Positions 50,501 through 59,269 of a DNA stretch of 62,279 bases are shown here, one piece after another. The number at the start of each line of letters is the position of its first letter. Positions within the stretch are counted from its first letter, which is position 1. The notes under the pieces were generated by a model. It saw nothing but the letters and a program-made list of their open reading frames with translations, made no database searches and was not told the origin of the DNA. A program made the translations under genes and the position numbers. The stretch is from UBA1926 sp002337215 (lineage in GTDB: Bacteria; Planctomycetota; Phycisphaerae; Phycisphaerales; UBA1924), in the NCBI GenBank assembly GCA_963973795.1, contig CAXBAF010000024.1:1-62279 (forward strand). Direction: 5' to 3'.

Positions 50501-50669
50501 ACGCCATATTCAGGCTCGTCCCGGCCGTCTTGCGGATGTGATAGAAGTACACCCGCCGGTGCCCGGTCGCGAGTGTGCGTGCGCCGCTCACCCGCTTCCG
50601 TTCACCACGCGACGGGAAGTACCGGACCGGGTGCACCACTTTCTTGCCGAGTTCTTTGATCACGCTCAT
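49890..50669 (-). CDS. Sulfotransferase family protein
   Basis: A 259-residue protein of the carbohydrate sulfotransferase (sulfotransferase family 2) type. The 5'-phosphosulfate-binding loop is VYFYHIRKTAGTSLN (residues ~40-54) and the 3'-phosphate-binding motif is VTCLRDPVERVLSHYRML (~118-135). The C-terminal third is helical and ends MLEGAG. PAPS is the expected sulfate donor; the acceptor, probably a surface glycan, is unknown. Adjacent genes include the LPS gene kdsA (divergent, 30-nt gap), compatible with an envelope role. Its DNA is antisense to the doubtful tail of the preceding hypothetical gene. Confidence 0.85.
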   Translation of the reverse strand: MSVIKELGKKVVHPVRYFPSRGERKRVSGARTLATGHRRVYFYHIRKTAGTSLNMAFMGLAGNGHDLNEALQKNDKWLIAEGYVFVRAIRHLIEEGFYFQGGSHIPAWRLSLPAGTFRVTCLRDPVERVLSHYRMLVHYRETGQDRASNEMLWLGETPSLGTFLDRIPKAHLLRQVAMFSERLDPVEAGDFVNSLEFVMHQSRFDADLERLGKLLALPLKPYRAKSYQNKVEVDDGDVARLREMMEPEYRMMGMLEGAG

Positions 50670-50698
50670 AGGCGCGATCCTAGCGATATCCTCCCGGC

Positions 50699-51574
50699 AT
50701 GCCCAAAGCCCCGCACCCCGCCCGCGCTTGCCACGTCGGCCCGATCACAATCTCGAACGACGGCCCCCTCACCATCATCGCCGGCCCCTGCATGTTCGAG
50801 TCCCTCGAACTCGGACTCGAGGTCGGAAAAACCCTCCGGGACACCTGCGCAGATTTGGGCCTGCCGCTCATCTTCAAAGCGAGCTTCGACAAAGCCAACC
50901 GCTCGTCGGTCGCCTCCGCCCGAGGCCCCGGCATCGATGAGGGCCTCGATTGGATGCGCACCGCCGCCGAGCAGCTCGGCTGCCCCGTCACCACCGACAT
51001 CCACGACCCGAGCCAGGCGGGCAAGATCGCTGCCGCCGTGGACATGATCCAGATCCCCGCCTTCCTGTGCCGACAGACCGATCTGCTGATCGCCGCCGGC
51101 GAGGCCGCCGTCGAGCACGACCGCGCGGTGAGCGTGAAAAAGGGCCAGTTCCTGTCGCCCCGCGAGATGGCCGGGCCCGTGCGCAAACTGGCCGAGGTCG
51201 GCTGCGAGAACGTGCTACTCATCGAGCGGGGCACGTTCTTCGGCTACCACCGGCTCGTCAACGACTTCACCGGGCTGGGCGATCTGATGGAACTCGACTG
51301 TTCGAAGTTCAGCGAGGCGGGCTCGCCCCCCGTCTGCTTCGACGTGACCCACTCGACGCAGCTGCCGGGCTCGGGCGAGCAGACCGGCGGCCGACCGGAT
51401 CGTGCGCCGCTGCTGGCGAACGCCGCGACGGCGGCGGGGGTGCCGGCGCTGTTCATCGAGGCGCACCCGGACCCGTCGAAGGCGATGAGCGACGGGGCGA
51501 CGCAACTGCCGCTAGACGAGATTCGAGGCGTTCTTGAGCGGGTGGCGAAGATCCGCAACGCGTTGAGAGCATAA
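50699..51574 (+). CDS. kdsA: 3-deoxy-8-phosphooctulonate synthase
   Basis: Condenses PEP with arabinose 5-phosphate to Kdo-8-phosphate, the first committed step to the LPS sugar Kdo. The 291-residue TIM-barrel protein shows IIAGPCMFESLELGLEVG, FKASFDKANRSS, VTTDIHDPSQAG, MIQIPAFLCRQTDLLIAAG, VKKGQFLSPREM, IERGTFFGYHRLVNDF and FDVTHSTQLPG. The Cys in AGPC is the ligand used by the metal-dependent class of KdsA (E. coli has Asn there). It pairs functionally with waaA at 20.2 kb. Divergent from the sulfotransferase. Confidence 0.96.
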   Translation: MPKAPHPARACHVGPITISNDGPLTIIAGPCMFESLELGLEVGKTLRDTCADLGLPLIFKASFDKANRSSVASARGPGIDEGLDWMRTAAEQLGCPVTTDIHDPSQAGKIAAAVDMIQIPAFLCRQTDLLIAAGEAAVEHDRAVSVKKGQFLSPREMAGPVRKLAEVGCENVLLIERGTFFGYHRLVNDFTGLGDLMELDCSKFSEAGSPPVCFDVTHSTQLPGSGEQTGGRPDRAPLLANAATAAGVPALFIEAHPDPSKAMSDGATQLPLDEIRGVLERVAKIRNALRA

Positions 51575-51600
51575 AAAACCGCGACCTGATGGTCGCGGCG
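51573..51600. terminator. Terminator shared by rpmA and kdsA
   Basis: Perfect 8-bp stem CCGCGACC/GGTCGCGG with loop TGAT. Six T follow on the minus strand, serving rpmA; it begins within the last bases of kdsA, so it can also end kdsA transcription less efficiently. Confidence 0.8.
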
Positions 51601-51628
51601 TTTCGAAATTCACATCAATCTGTCGGGC

Positions 51629-51934
51629 TCAGTTCGCCGCGGCTGCGCGGGCTTCGCGGATGCGGTTGAGCTGGACCGGGCGGGCGGCGTCGGCGTCGAG
51701 CGGATCGACGTGGACCTTGCGGCCCTGGAAGGTGACGATGCCGGTGTCGGTGCTGTAGAGCGTGTCGTCCTTGCCGCGGCGGACGTTGAAGCCGGGCAGG
51801 AACTTGGTGCCGCACTGGCGGATGATGATCGAGCCGGGCTGGGCGGTCTGGCCGCCGTAGAGCTTCACGCCGCGGTACTGCGGGTTGGAGTCGCGCCCGT
51901 TCTTGCTCGAGCCCTGTCCCTTTTTATGTGCCAT
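51629..51934 (-). CDS. rpmA: Ribosomal protein bL27
   Basis: Large-subunit protein near the peptidyl transferase centre. The 101-residue protein starts MAHKKGQGSSKNGRDSNPQYRG, the classical bL27 N-terminus, with AAGGA 8 nt upstream; GSIIIRQCGTKFLPGFNV and DDTLYSTDTGIVTF follow. The N-terminal Met-Ala is directly followed by the basic arm, so no Prp-type leader is encoded. bL21 (rplU), its usual partner upstream, is not adjacent: a secreted-protein gene lies there instead. Confidence 0.96.
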   Translation of the reverse strand: MAHKKGQGSSKNGRDSNPQYRGVKLYGGQTAQPGSIIIRQCGTKFLPGFNVRRGKDDTLYSTDTGIVTFQGRKVHVDPLDADAARPVQLNRIREARAAAAN

Positions 51935-52148
51935 GGCAGAATCCTTCGGTGTGTCTTCGGCGGAGTTCGATCCGCGGGGTACTTCGGCGTTCTCGTTCAA
52001 CCTGCGCCGATCGCCCGGCGAAAAAGTCGTTCACCCGGGCCGCGATGGTAGGTCGCGGGGTGGGATCGGTCCAGCGGGAATCGGGCGGTCTCGATCGGAA
52101 CCGGATCGAATCTCCGGGCCCGATAAATTTCCAGAGTGCGCAGCCGGA

Positions 52149-52850
52149 TCAGCGGAGGACCCAGCGGGCCTCGATGCGTTCGGGGGTGGGGGTGCTTCGC
52201 TCAGTGATGACCCCGGGGGCGGCGTAGCGGAGCATGCGGGTCTTCCGGAGGATCTTGCGGACGCGTTCGCCGGTCTCCGGGTCGGTAATGAAGAATGGCT
52301 CGCTCTCGCCGCTGAAACCCGCTGCGAAGACCTTGAACTCGTCGGCGGTGATATCCGGCAGTTTCCAGACCGCGAGGCCTCGGCGGGTGTTCTCGACGCC
52401 CTGGAGCATCGTGCTGACGATCCGGAGCTGGTCCTGCAGCAACGGGTCGTCGAGCATGTCCATGATCTCGCGAGTGACCTCGGCGGGGACGCCCCGGCCC
52501 GAGCGGACGACGTGGCCCTTGTCGGTCGCAAGTTCGAAGAGGGGGGCGAGCATCCGATCCTGACCAGATGTGTTGACGACGCGGTATGTCAGAAACGCGT
52601 ACCAATCCGAGGAACCGTCGTTGTCGGTGATCTGGACGAGGCGGAGCGGCTCTGGCTTGAAGTCGAACTCCCATCGCGTGGGGACGGGATCGGGCTCGGG
52701 TGCCGCGATGGTCAGCGTGGCCGTGCCGGCGACGTAGAGGCCCGCGTCGGGGCTCGCGGCGGCGTTCGTCGCGGCCGATGACCCGATGAGGCCGGCGAAG
52801 AGCGCGGAGGCGACGGTCATGCGTGCGGGTGTGGTGCTGATCAAAGGCAT
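52149..52850 (-). CDS. Secreted protein of unknown function
   Basis: A 233-residue protein starting MPLISTTPARM, with an AGGAG Shine-Dalgarno ~12 nt upstream and a signal peptide (VASALFAGLIGSSAATNAAAS). The mature part has a beta-rich stretch (ATLTIAAPEPD, WEFDFKPEPLRLVQI, WYAFLTYRVVNTSG), then helical MDMLDDPLLQDQLRIVSTML and a final segment (GERVRKILRKTRMLRYAAPGV). No Cys-based anchor or known domain. It lies upstream of rpmA on the same strand but with a 214-nt gap, so an operon is uncertain. Confidence 0.65.
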   Translation of the reverse strand: MPLISTTPARMTVASALFAGLIGSSAATNAAASPDAGLYVAGTATLTIAAPEPDPVPTRWEFDFKPEPLRLVQITDNDGSSDWYAFLTYRVVNTSGQDRMLAPLFELATDKGHVVRSGRGVPAEVTREIMDMLDDPLLQDQLRIVSTMLQGVENTRRGLAVWKLPDITADEFKVFAAGFSGESEPFFITDPETGERVRKILRKTRMLRYAAPGVITERSTPTPERIEARWVLR

Positions 52851-53227
52851 CGGGGCGGTAGCTCCTGCTGGTATCGGGTGCCCTGAGCGGGCTGTTCTGG
52901 ACTGGAGTGCCGGCTCTCGGGTTGTCGGCCGCTTGAGATTGTGGGTGTCGGCCTGGTTCGGGGCCTGATTCTGTCGATCGGCTGGCTGGTCTGGTGCGGC
53001 GCTCGGCCTTTTTGTGCCCGCGTACCGTAGTCTATGCGGGGTTGGTTCGCTCTCGCTGGGCGCGCCGGTGCTGCCGGCGCGCGTCGATTCGGACGCGAGC
53101 AGGCGTCGGTTCGGGTCGGCGGGGTGATTGTTGGTGGCGGTCCGGTCTCGGGCGAAGTGCGACTCTGGAGTGCGAACGCGTGGATGACCTCGGAGGACAT
53201 GTCGGCTCGCGGGATGGCGACACGCGG

Positions 53228-54277
53228 GTGTCCAAGGCCGGCGTTCGCGTCGTGCGCGTGGGGCGGGGTGATCGGGTCCCGGCGGCGGCCCGGCTCGTGG
53301 GCGGTGAGACACCGAACGCCCGGCAGGCGGGGCGGGCGTTCCTTGAACGTGCTTCCGCCCACGGGATCGACCTCCGGTATTTCTGGGGGACGGTGCGCCC
53401 AGATGCCGGTCGGGCGGGCGGCGTGTTCACGCAGGCGGCGCTTATCGTTCCGCAGACGGGTCGGACGGCGATGGTGTTCCTCTCGGGGCCCGGGCCGATG
53501 CGTACGTGCGGGGATGCGGATCAGCAATCGGCGGATCGGGTTGAGCTGCTTCGCGGCGCGTTCGTTGAGGCCGAGGCTGTGCTTGGGGACCGCGTCCACC
53601 TGATCCAGGCGTTGCCATCGCCCGAAGAGGCGTGGGGGATTGGGGCGTTCGCCGGCGCTGGGATGACCCGGCTGGGCGATCTGGCCTATCTGCGTCGGCC
53701 TCTGTCCATGCCGGTTGGAGAGGCCGGGGGCGAATGGCCCGCTGGTGTACGGATGCGGCGTGTCGGGGCTTTGACAGAGGGCGGAGATCTCCCCGCACTG
53801 CGCCGGGCACTGGAGCGGACGTACGTGGACACGCTGGATTGCCCGGGATTGTGCGCGCTGCGGCGGACCGACGATGTCATCGAATCGCATCGGAGCGCCG
53901 GTGACTTCGAGAAAGCGGAGTGGTGGATCGTCGAGGCTGACGACGGCGCGGGCTTCACCGCGGAGGGGTGCGTGTTGCTTTCTCCGGCGTTCGAAGCGCG
54001 GAGCCTTGAATTGGTGTACATGGGGCTCGGGCCCCGCTTGCGGGGGCGGGGCTTGGGGGCGAGGGCGCTGCGGGCGGCGCTCTTGGGTGCGCGGCGGTTG
54101 CCGCTCGATCAGGTGTCGTGCGCGGTGGACCTGTCGAATGAGCCCGCGCGGGCGTTGTATGCACGGCTTGGGTTTACGGAGTTCGCGCGGCGTGTCGCGT
54201 TTGTTCGCCCAACGGCTTCCGGGCCTGTGGGTTCCGGGAATGACTCGGCGTCCGGCGGGGTCGGCGCAACGCGATAG
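53228..54277 (+). CDS. GNAT-family N-acetyltransferase
   Basis: A protein of about 349 residues whose C-terminal half is a GNAT domain: the acetyl-CoA loop GLGPRLRGRGLGARALRAAL (R/QxxGxG/A type) followed by CAVDLSNEPARALYARLGFTEF. The N-terminal ~170 residues (FTQAALIVPQTGRTAMVFLSGPG, ALPSPEEAWGIGAFAGAGM) resemble a degenerate first GNAT repeat. The start is uncertain: the GTG at 53228 fits the onset of protein-like sequence, but a GTG at 53180 is in frame and no strong Shine-Dalgarno marks either. Substrate unknown. Divergent from the secreted-protein gene at 52.1 kb. Confidence 0.7.
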   Translation: MSKAGVRVVRVGRGDRVPAAARLVGGETPNARQAGRAFLERASAHGIDLRYFWGTVRPDAGRAGGVFTQAALIVPQTGRTAMVFLSGPGPMRTCGDADQQSADRVELLRGAFVEAEAVLGDRVHLIQALPSPEEAWGIGAFAGAGMTRLGDLAYLRRPLSMPVGEAGGEWPAGVRMRRVGALTEGGDLPALRRALERTYVDTLDCPGLCALRRTDDVIESHRSAGDFEKAEWWIVEADDGAGFTAEGCVLLSPAFEARSLELVYMGLGPRLRGRGLGARALRAALLGARRLPLDQVSCAVDLSNEPARALYARLGFTEFARRVAFVRPTASGPVGSGNDSASGGVGATR

Positions 54278-54537
54278 TCGACGGGTTTTCCACAGGTTTT
54301 CGTCAGTGTGCTTGTGGCCGTGAACAACTTCTTTTTTGCGTCGCTAAGTGTCTGCTTTTCAAGCGGTGTTGTGGTGGTCTGTCGGTGTGACCGCGATCGA
54401 GTTGAGCCCGCGACGACGCGGTGTTTCCTAACCTTGCCGCGGCGGCCTGTTGGAGTGCGGGCCTGAGAGACCTGGTGATTCGTCGGGGGTTCGGCGGGCT
54501 GCTTGGTCTGCCGATGGACTCGAATGGAGGTCATGGC
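54278..54537 (+). other. Intergenic region before the dnaA cluster
   Basis: No gene seen. One DnaA-box-like TTTTCCACA (~54288) and a short AT-rich run (CTTCTTTTTTGC) occur. A single weak box is not enough to call a replication origin. Confidence 0.35.
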
Positions 54538-54759
54538 ATGGGACTGATGCGAAGCAGTGCGCACGCCGCGGTGGACCGCGGCCCGCGTGGAGATTCGAGA
54601 CCCTTCTGGGTGGTGGGTGTTGCGCTCACCGATCGAACCTTTGGGCTTCGTGTCGGACCTCGTCGTGGTGACCTGATTCGTGGCGGCTCGGTTCGTGACG
54701 CTGTGATGCGCACGGCGGAGTCTGACGGGGCGCTCGGGAGTCTGTCCGCGACCGGGTAA
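54538..54759 (+). CDS. Small protein of unknown function
   Basis: A 73-residue frame starting MGLMRSSAHAAVDRG. The evidence is a near-ideal Shine-Dalgarno (GGAGGT, 6-nt spacing) and fairly G/C-rich third codon positions. The middle (FWVVGVALTDRTFGLRVG) is hydrophobic but too short to be a clear membrane helix. It lies between the GNAT gene and dnaA on the same strand. No family recognised. Confidence 0.45.
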   Translation: MGLMRSSAHAAVDRGPRGDSRPFWVVGVALTDRTFGLRVGPRRGDLIRGGSVRDAVMRTAESDGALGSLSATG

Positions 54760-54949
54760 TCGATGATGTTCGGGCATGGGGCTTCACGCGTCGGCCGGCG
54801 GGTCGTCGGGTGACGGCGCGGTCAGTGCCGTCGTAACTGCAAACACATGAACAAGCGATGACGCGGTGGGCTGCCGGCTCTCCGGGGTGGTCGTGTTCCC
54901 GGGGCGCGAGGCGGATTCCTGCTGGCGAACCGGGTGGAAAGTGACCGAA

Positions 54950-56683
54950 ATGAACGGAGCTCGAAGTGGGACAGATCGGCGAGGTGTCGCTCGGGAAGCC
55001 GGAGAGCGAAGCCGCTCAGGGCCCGGGGTATCGGCTGGGTCCGGGTCTCGGGTTGAGCGGGAACGTCATCTCGGGCGAGACGCCGTTGGGCGCGATGTGC
55101 AGGGGCCGCGGGATTCGGGAACGCTCGATGCTGCGGGTGTGATCGGGCGCCTGGAGGGAGCGATCGGTCGTGACGCGGTGGCACGGTACATGGGGACGGG
55201 CATTCGGCTCGAGGTGGACGCGGAGGGGGCTCGGATCGAGGTGCCCAGCCGGTTCGCGGCGGAACTGATCGAGCGGCGGATGGGCGACGCGCTGCGGGCG
55301 GCGACCGGTGGTTCGGTTCGGTTCAGCGTGAAATCCGACACGGCCTCTGGCGGGGTTGCTGGCCGCGGCGCGTCGGGTGAAACGCCTATCGGTCGGGTGC
55401 CGTCTCGGCGTGGCGGATCGCGTGCGGCCACGTCGGGTTCTGGTTCGGCGTCCGGGGCCGGCCTGGGTCAGACGCTGTCGGACTTCGTCGTGGGCACCGG
55501 GAACCGGTTCGCGTACACGGCGATCGCCCGGATCGCGTCTGGAGAGCAACTCGGCGGGCAGCCGCAGGGTGTGCCGACGGGTCCCGTGTTCTTATATGGG
55601 CCGTGCGGTGTGGGGAAGACGCACCTGCTGAACGCGGCGGCAGCGGGGTTTCGTGCGAATTTTCCGGGTGCGCGGACTCGGATCGCATCGGCCGAGTCGT
55701 TCACCAACGAGTTCATGTCGGCGATCCGCTCAAACACGATCGAGGCGTTCCACCGGCGGTACCGGCGGGTCGATCTTCTCTGCATCGACGACGTCCATTT
55801 TCTTGCAAACAAGGAGGGGACGCAGAAAGAGTTGCTGCACACGTTCGACCAGGTCGGGCAGTTCGGTGGGCGCATCGTGCTCGCGTCCGACGAGCACCCC
55901 GGTCGGGTGCGGCAGTTCAGCGAGGCGTTGGTGTCGCGGTTCGTGTCTGGGTCGCTGATCCGGATCGATCGGCCCGACGGGGAGACGCGTCGGCGGCTGA
56001 TCGAGTCGTTCGGCCTCCAGCGTGGGCTGATGCTCGAGCCTGCGGCTGTGGCGATGATCGACGCGGTGGCGGAGTGCGAGACCGGTGGACGTGGGGCCTC
56101 GGTGCGTGATCTCTCCGGGTTGGTAAACCGGGTCTCGGCGTACCTTTCGGTCATGGGCGGTGGGCTGGTTGAGGGCCGGGTCCCGGCGTCTGTCGTCGAG
56201 GGTGCGGTCCGGGCTCAGGGCGGGATGATGCCCGGTGGCTCGTCGGCGGGCGAATCGGGGGGGGGGCTGGGGCGGAGCGGCCGCGGCCACGGCGGAACCG
56301 ACGGGGTTGGCGGGCGCAGCGGTCCCGGTCGCGGTGGTTCGTTCGGAGCGGGTCGTCCCGTGCCGATCGGCGCGGTGATCGAGCGGGTGTGCGAGTCGCT
56401 GGAGGTCACCAAAGAAGACCTCGGGTCGCGTGGTCGGCATCCGCGGGTCGTGCTGGCGAGGGCGGCGGTGGCGATCGTCGCGCGTCGGCTGACGCGGAAC
56501 AGCTACCCGGAGATCGCGGCGGCGATGGGCCGGCGGAACCACTCGACGGTGATTACAGCGCACCGGCGGATCGAGAAGCAGATCGCCGAAAGCCAGGCGG
56601 TCGCCGTCGGGCTCTCGGTGGACGGCCTGCCGATCGCCGCGCTCGTCGAAAGGATCGAGCGGGAAGCTCGGGCGTCGGCGTGA
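54950..56683 (+). CDS. dnaA: Chromosomal replication initiator DnaA
   Basis: The 577-residue protein (from ATG 54950; a GTG three codons earlier is possible) has all DnaA domains. An N-terminal disordered ~60 residues precede domain I (VIGRLEGAIGRDAVARYM, then FAAELIERRMGDALR), a Gly/Ser linker, and the AAA+ domain with Walker A GPCGVGKTHLL, Walker B DLLCIDDVHFL, sensor RIVLASDEHPGR and ASVRDLSGLVNR. The DNA-binding domain IV has RHPRVVLARAAVAIVARRL and AAMGRRNHSTVITAHRRIEKQI. Between domains III and IV is an unusual ~65-residue Gly/Ser/Arg-rich insert (GGSSAGESGGGLG region). No dnaN or clear origin is adjacent. Confidence 0.94.
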   Translation: MNGARSGTDRRGVAREAGERSRSGPGVSAGSGSRVERERHLGRDAVGRDVQGPRDSGTLDAAGVIGRLEGAIGRDAVARYMGTGIRLEVDAEGARIEVPSRFAAELIERRMGDALRAATGGSVRFSVKSDTASGGVAGRGASGETPIGRVPSRRGGSRAATSGSGSASGAGLGQTLSDFVVGTGNRFAYTAIARIASGEQLGGQPQGVPTGPVFLYGPCGVGKTHLLNAAAAGFRANFPGARTRIASAESFTNEFMSAIRSNTIEAFHRRYRRVDLLCIDDVHFLANKEGTQKELLHTFDQVGQFGGRIVLASDEHPGRVRQFSEALVSRFVSGSLIRIDRPDGETRRRLIESFGLQRGLMLEPAAVAMIDAVAECETGGRGASVRDLSGLVNRVSAYLSVMGGGLVEGRVPASVVEGAVRAQGGMMPGGSSAGESGGGLGRSGRGHGGTDGVGGRSGPGRGGSFGAGRPVPIGAVIERVCESLEVTKEDLGSRGRHPRVVLARAAVAIVARRLTRNSYPEIAAAMGRRNHSTVITAHRRIEKQIAESQAVAVGLSVDGLPIAALVERIEREARASA

Positions 56684-56812
56684 GGGGCGCCGCCTGAGAA
56701 GCGGGAGTGATTCCCGCTATGCTGCGGGAGTCGAGCCGGGCCCTCTGTTGGAGCGCGGACGTCGGCGCGTTCGGCGATCCGCCGGGCGGCGTGGCACACA
56801 TCGGACGCTCGC

Positions 56813-57967
56813 ATGGGTTCCCAAGACATACCGCTCAGCAAACCCGATCTGTCGCCTCTCGAAACCGAGCTTGTGCTCGAGGTGATGCGGAACGAGCGGC
56901 TCGCGATGGGGCCCATGACCGAGGAGTTCGAGTCGCTGGTTGCCCGCTATGTGGGGGCGCGGCACGCGGTGGCGGTGAACTCGGGGACGAGCGGGCTCTT
57001 CTGCGTGCTCAAGGCGCTCGGCATCGGTCCTGGCGACGAGGTGATCACGACACCATTCTCGTTCATCGCATCAACGAACGTGATTTTGCACGTGGGTGCG
57101 ACGCCGGTGTTCGTGGATATCGAGCCGGTGAGCCTGAACATGGACCCGGGGTTGATCGAGCGGGCGATCACGGAGCGGACCCGGGCCATCCTCGCGGTGG
57201 AAACGTTCGGGAACCCGACGCACATGGACCTGTACGCCGAGATCGCTCGGCGTCACGGGCTGGCGATGGTCGAGGACTGCTGCGAGGCGTTGGGTGGGGC
57301 GTGCGGCGGGAAGAAGGCGGGAACGTTCGGTTCGGCGGGGGTCTTCGGGTTCTACCCCAACAAGCAGGTCGCGACGGGCGAGGGCGGGATGATCGTCACC
57401 GATGATGACGAGATCGCGAACACCTGCAGGAGCCTGCGGAACCAGGGACGCGGGGCCGACGCGGCAGGCAAGCAGGCGTGGCTGCGGCACGAGCGGCTGG
57501 GGTACAACTTCCGGATCAGCGAGCTGCAGGCCGCCGTGGGTGTGGGGCAGATGCGTCGGATCGATGAACTGATCGAACGGCGTCGGCGGGTCGCGACGGC
57601 GTATATCAACAGGCTGAGCGGGATGAGCGAGTTTGTCCTGCCGACGGTGGACCCCGAGACGGAGATGAGCTGGTTTGTCTTCGTGCCCCGGCTGGGAGTG
57701 GCGTTCAGCCGGGAGGAACGGGACGAGCTGATCAACGGGCTGCGCATCCACGATATCGGCGCGGCGGACTACTTCCCGTGCATTCATGAGATGCCGTTCA
57801 TCCGGGCGCTGTTTGGATCATCGCCTCCGTCGTTCCCGATCGCGGAGTCGATCTCCGGGCGGACGGTGGCGCTGCCGTTCCACGGCGGGATCACTGACAA
57901 AGAAGTGGAACTGGTCGCCCAGACGCTTGAGGTCTTGCTGGGGCGGCAGGAGTTCGGGCGTCGATAG
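56813..57967 (+). CDS. DegT/DnrJ/EryC1/StrS-family aminotransferase
   Basis: A 384-residue PLP-dependent sugar aminotransferase, acting on nucleotide-sugar ketones for surface glycans. Motifs: IPLSKPDLSPLETELVLEVM, HAVAVNSGTSGLFCVLKALGIGPGDEVITTPFSFIAS (read in pieces), AVETFGNPTHMDLY, VEDCCEALGGACGGKKAGTFGSAG and FGFYPNKQVATGEGGMIVT, where the Lys of PNKQ is the PLP anchor. RLGYNFRISELQAAVGVGQM and the C-terminal dimerisation part are typical. The precise sugar cannot be told. Lies between dnaA and rpmB without other sugar genes. Confidence 0.9.
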   Translation: MGSQDIPLSKPDLSPLETELVLEVMRNERLAMGPMTEEFESLVARYVGARHAVAVNSGTSGLFCVLKALGIGPGDEVITTPFSFIASTNVILHVGATPVFVDIEPVSLNMDPGLIERAITERTRAILAVETFGNPTHMDLYAEIARRHGLAMVEDCCEALGGACGGKKAGTFGSAGVFGFYPNKQVATGEGGMIVTDDDEIANTCRSLRNQGRGADAAGKQAWLRHERLGYNFRISELQAAVGVGQMRRIDELIERRRRVATAYINRLSGMSEFVLPTVDPETEMSWFVFVPRLGVAFSREERDELINGLRIHDIGAADYFPCIHEMPFIRALFGSSPPSFPIAESISGRTVALPFHGGITDKEVELVAQTLEVLLGRQEFGRR

Positions 57968-58139
57968 GGTGGCGAGCGGCCCGTGGAGGGGTGTCGAGGG
58001 GCACGGAACAGGTCTTGGGACGGGTCTGCGGAGGCCCGGGCTCAAGAATCGAGCGTGCGGCGCGTGACCCTCGGGGCATGACGGGCTAAAGTCTCGGCCC
58101 AGCCCGCGGGAGCGGGTGCTGACTTTTGAGGTGATTCCG

Positions 58140-58424
58140 ATGCCCAACGAGTGCTATTTCACTGGCAAGAAGACCCGATTCGGGAAGCGTCGCGCTTGGC
58201 GCGGCCAGAAGATCAGCAAGGGCGGTTTCGGCCTGAAGCCGACCGGCATTACACGCCGGACGTTCAAGCCGAACATCCAGAAGGTCAACGCCGTCATCGA
58301 GGACGAGAGCGGAAACAAGACGACCAAGAAGATCCGCGTTTCGACGCGTGCGATCCGCAGCGGGCTTGTTGTCAAGCCGCTGAAGCGGAAGTACGGCTAC
58401 ACGCGGGATCAGAAGCAGGGCTGA
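58140..58424 (+). CDS. rpmB: Ribosomal protein bL28
   Basis: A 94-residue basic protein starting MPNECYFTGKKTRFGKRRAWRG, the zinc-lacking form of bL28 (CxxTGK start), then TGITRRTFKPNIQKVNAV and a C-terminal KKIRVSTRAIRSGLVVKPL. TTGAGGTG lies ~8 nt upstream of the ATG. Alone, without rpmG nearby. Confidence 0.93.
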   Translation: MPNECYFTGKKTRFGKRRAWRGQKISKGGFGLKPTGITRRTFKPNIQKVNAVIEDESGNKTTKKIRVSTRAIRSGLVVKPLKRKYGYTRDQKQG

Positions 58425-58549
58425 GGTTCGCCCGTGGATTCGGCCCGCATGGTCGGATTCCGTCGGCGAGACCCGGTCATGATTCGGGCTGAGTTTCGAT
58501 TCGTTTTTTAGTCGAGCGGTCTGATTGTGTACCATGGCGGCATACCGAG

Positions 58550-59269
58550 ATGTTTCGGTGTGGTGTCGGGGGCTGTGTCGTGCTGTGCGATCGCTGCGGG
58601 CAACGTGAGGCGACGATCCGCGATGTGAGCATCGTGAAGGGTGCGGTGCGCGAGACGAACCTGTGCGAGACTTGCGCCGACGAGATGCGGTCCGCGACCG
58701 CCGGTGGGCAGAGCGCGACACTCGGCGAATGGCTCGCGGGCCTGGGGATGATGGCGGCGGATGCGCCGAAGTTTCCGGCGCCGGCGCGACCCAGCAAAGC
58801 GGTCGCGTGCCCGGTGTGCGGGCTCCGGTTCCTCGATCTCAAGAAGACCGGGCTCGTCGGGTGCCAGACGTGCTACGAAACGTTCGAGACGCGGCTGACG
58901 CCGTTGCTGCGGAATGCCCACGACGGCGGTGTGCGGCATATCGGAAAGGTCCCCGCGGTACGGACGACCCGTGAGGTGGTCCGGGTCGCGGATGTGCCGG
59001 CGGAAGGCGATGCCGGCGGCGGGGAGACCGCTGTCCAGGACGGGGAGCCCGGATCGATCGAAGATCGGATCGAGTCGCTGACCCACAAGCTCGCGTTGGC
59101 GATCGATGCTGAAAACTACGAGAAGGCGGCGGCGATCCGCGACGAACTCGCGGAACTGACCGGCGATGGCCGAGGAGGGCTCGGTGGTTCGCTCGGCGGT
59201 GGTGGTGGCGTCGGCGGGCCGGGCGGGGGGCCTTCGGGCGATCCTGAAACGTCGGGGGGCGGCGCGTGA
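58550..59269 (+). CDS. mcsA: Protein-arginine kinase activator McsA-like
   Basis: McsA activates the arginine kinase McsB. The 239-residue protein has two treble-clef CxxC pairs (LCDRCGQ with LCETCADE, and ACPVCGLRF with GCQTCYETF) and a C-terminal UVR motif (LTHKLALAIDAENYEKAAAIRDELAEL). The tail is Gly-rich. It overlaps the start of mcsB (GTGA), so the two are translationally coupled. In Firmicutes the operon also contains ctsR and clpC; neither is here. The start at ATG 58550 is tentative; a GTG a few codons later is possible. Confidence 0.88.
   Translation: MFRCGVGGCVVLCDRCGQREATIRDVSIVKGAVRETNLCETCADEMRSATAGGQSATLGEWLAGLGMMAADAPKFPAPARPSKAVACPVCGLRFLDLKKTGLVGCQTCYETFETRLTPLLRNAHDGGVRHIGKVPAVRTTREVVRVADVPAEGDAGGGETAVQDGEPGSIEDRIESLTHKLALAIDAENYEKAAAIRDELAELTGDGRGGLGGSLGGGGGVGGPGGGPSGDPETSGGGA

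Noticed and set aside
54278..54950. Replication origin next to dnaA
   Set aside because: Only one DnaA-box-like TTTTCCACA and no clear AT-rich unwinding region; insufficient.
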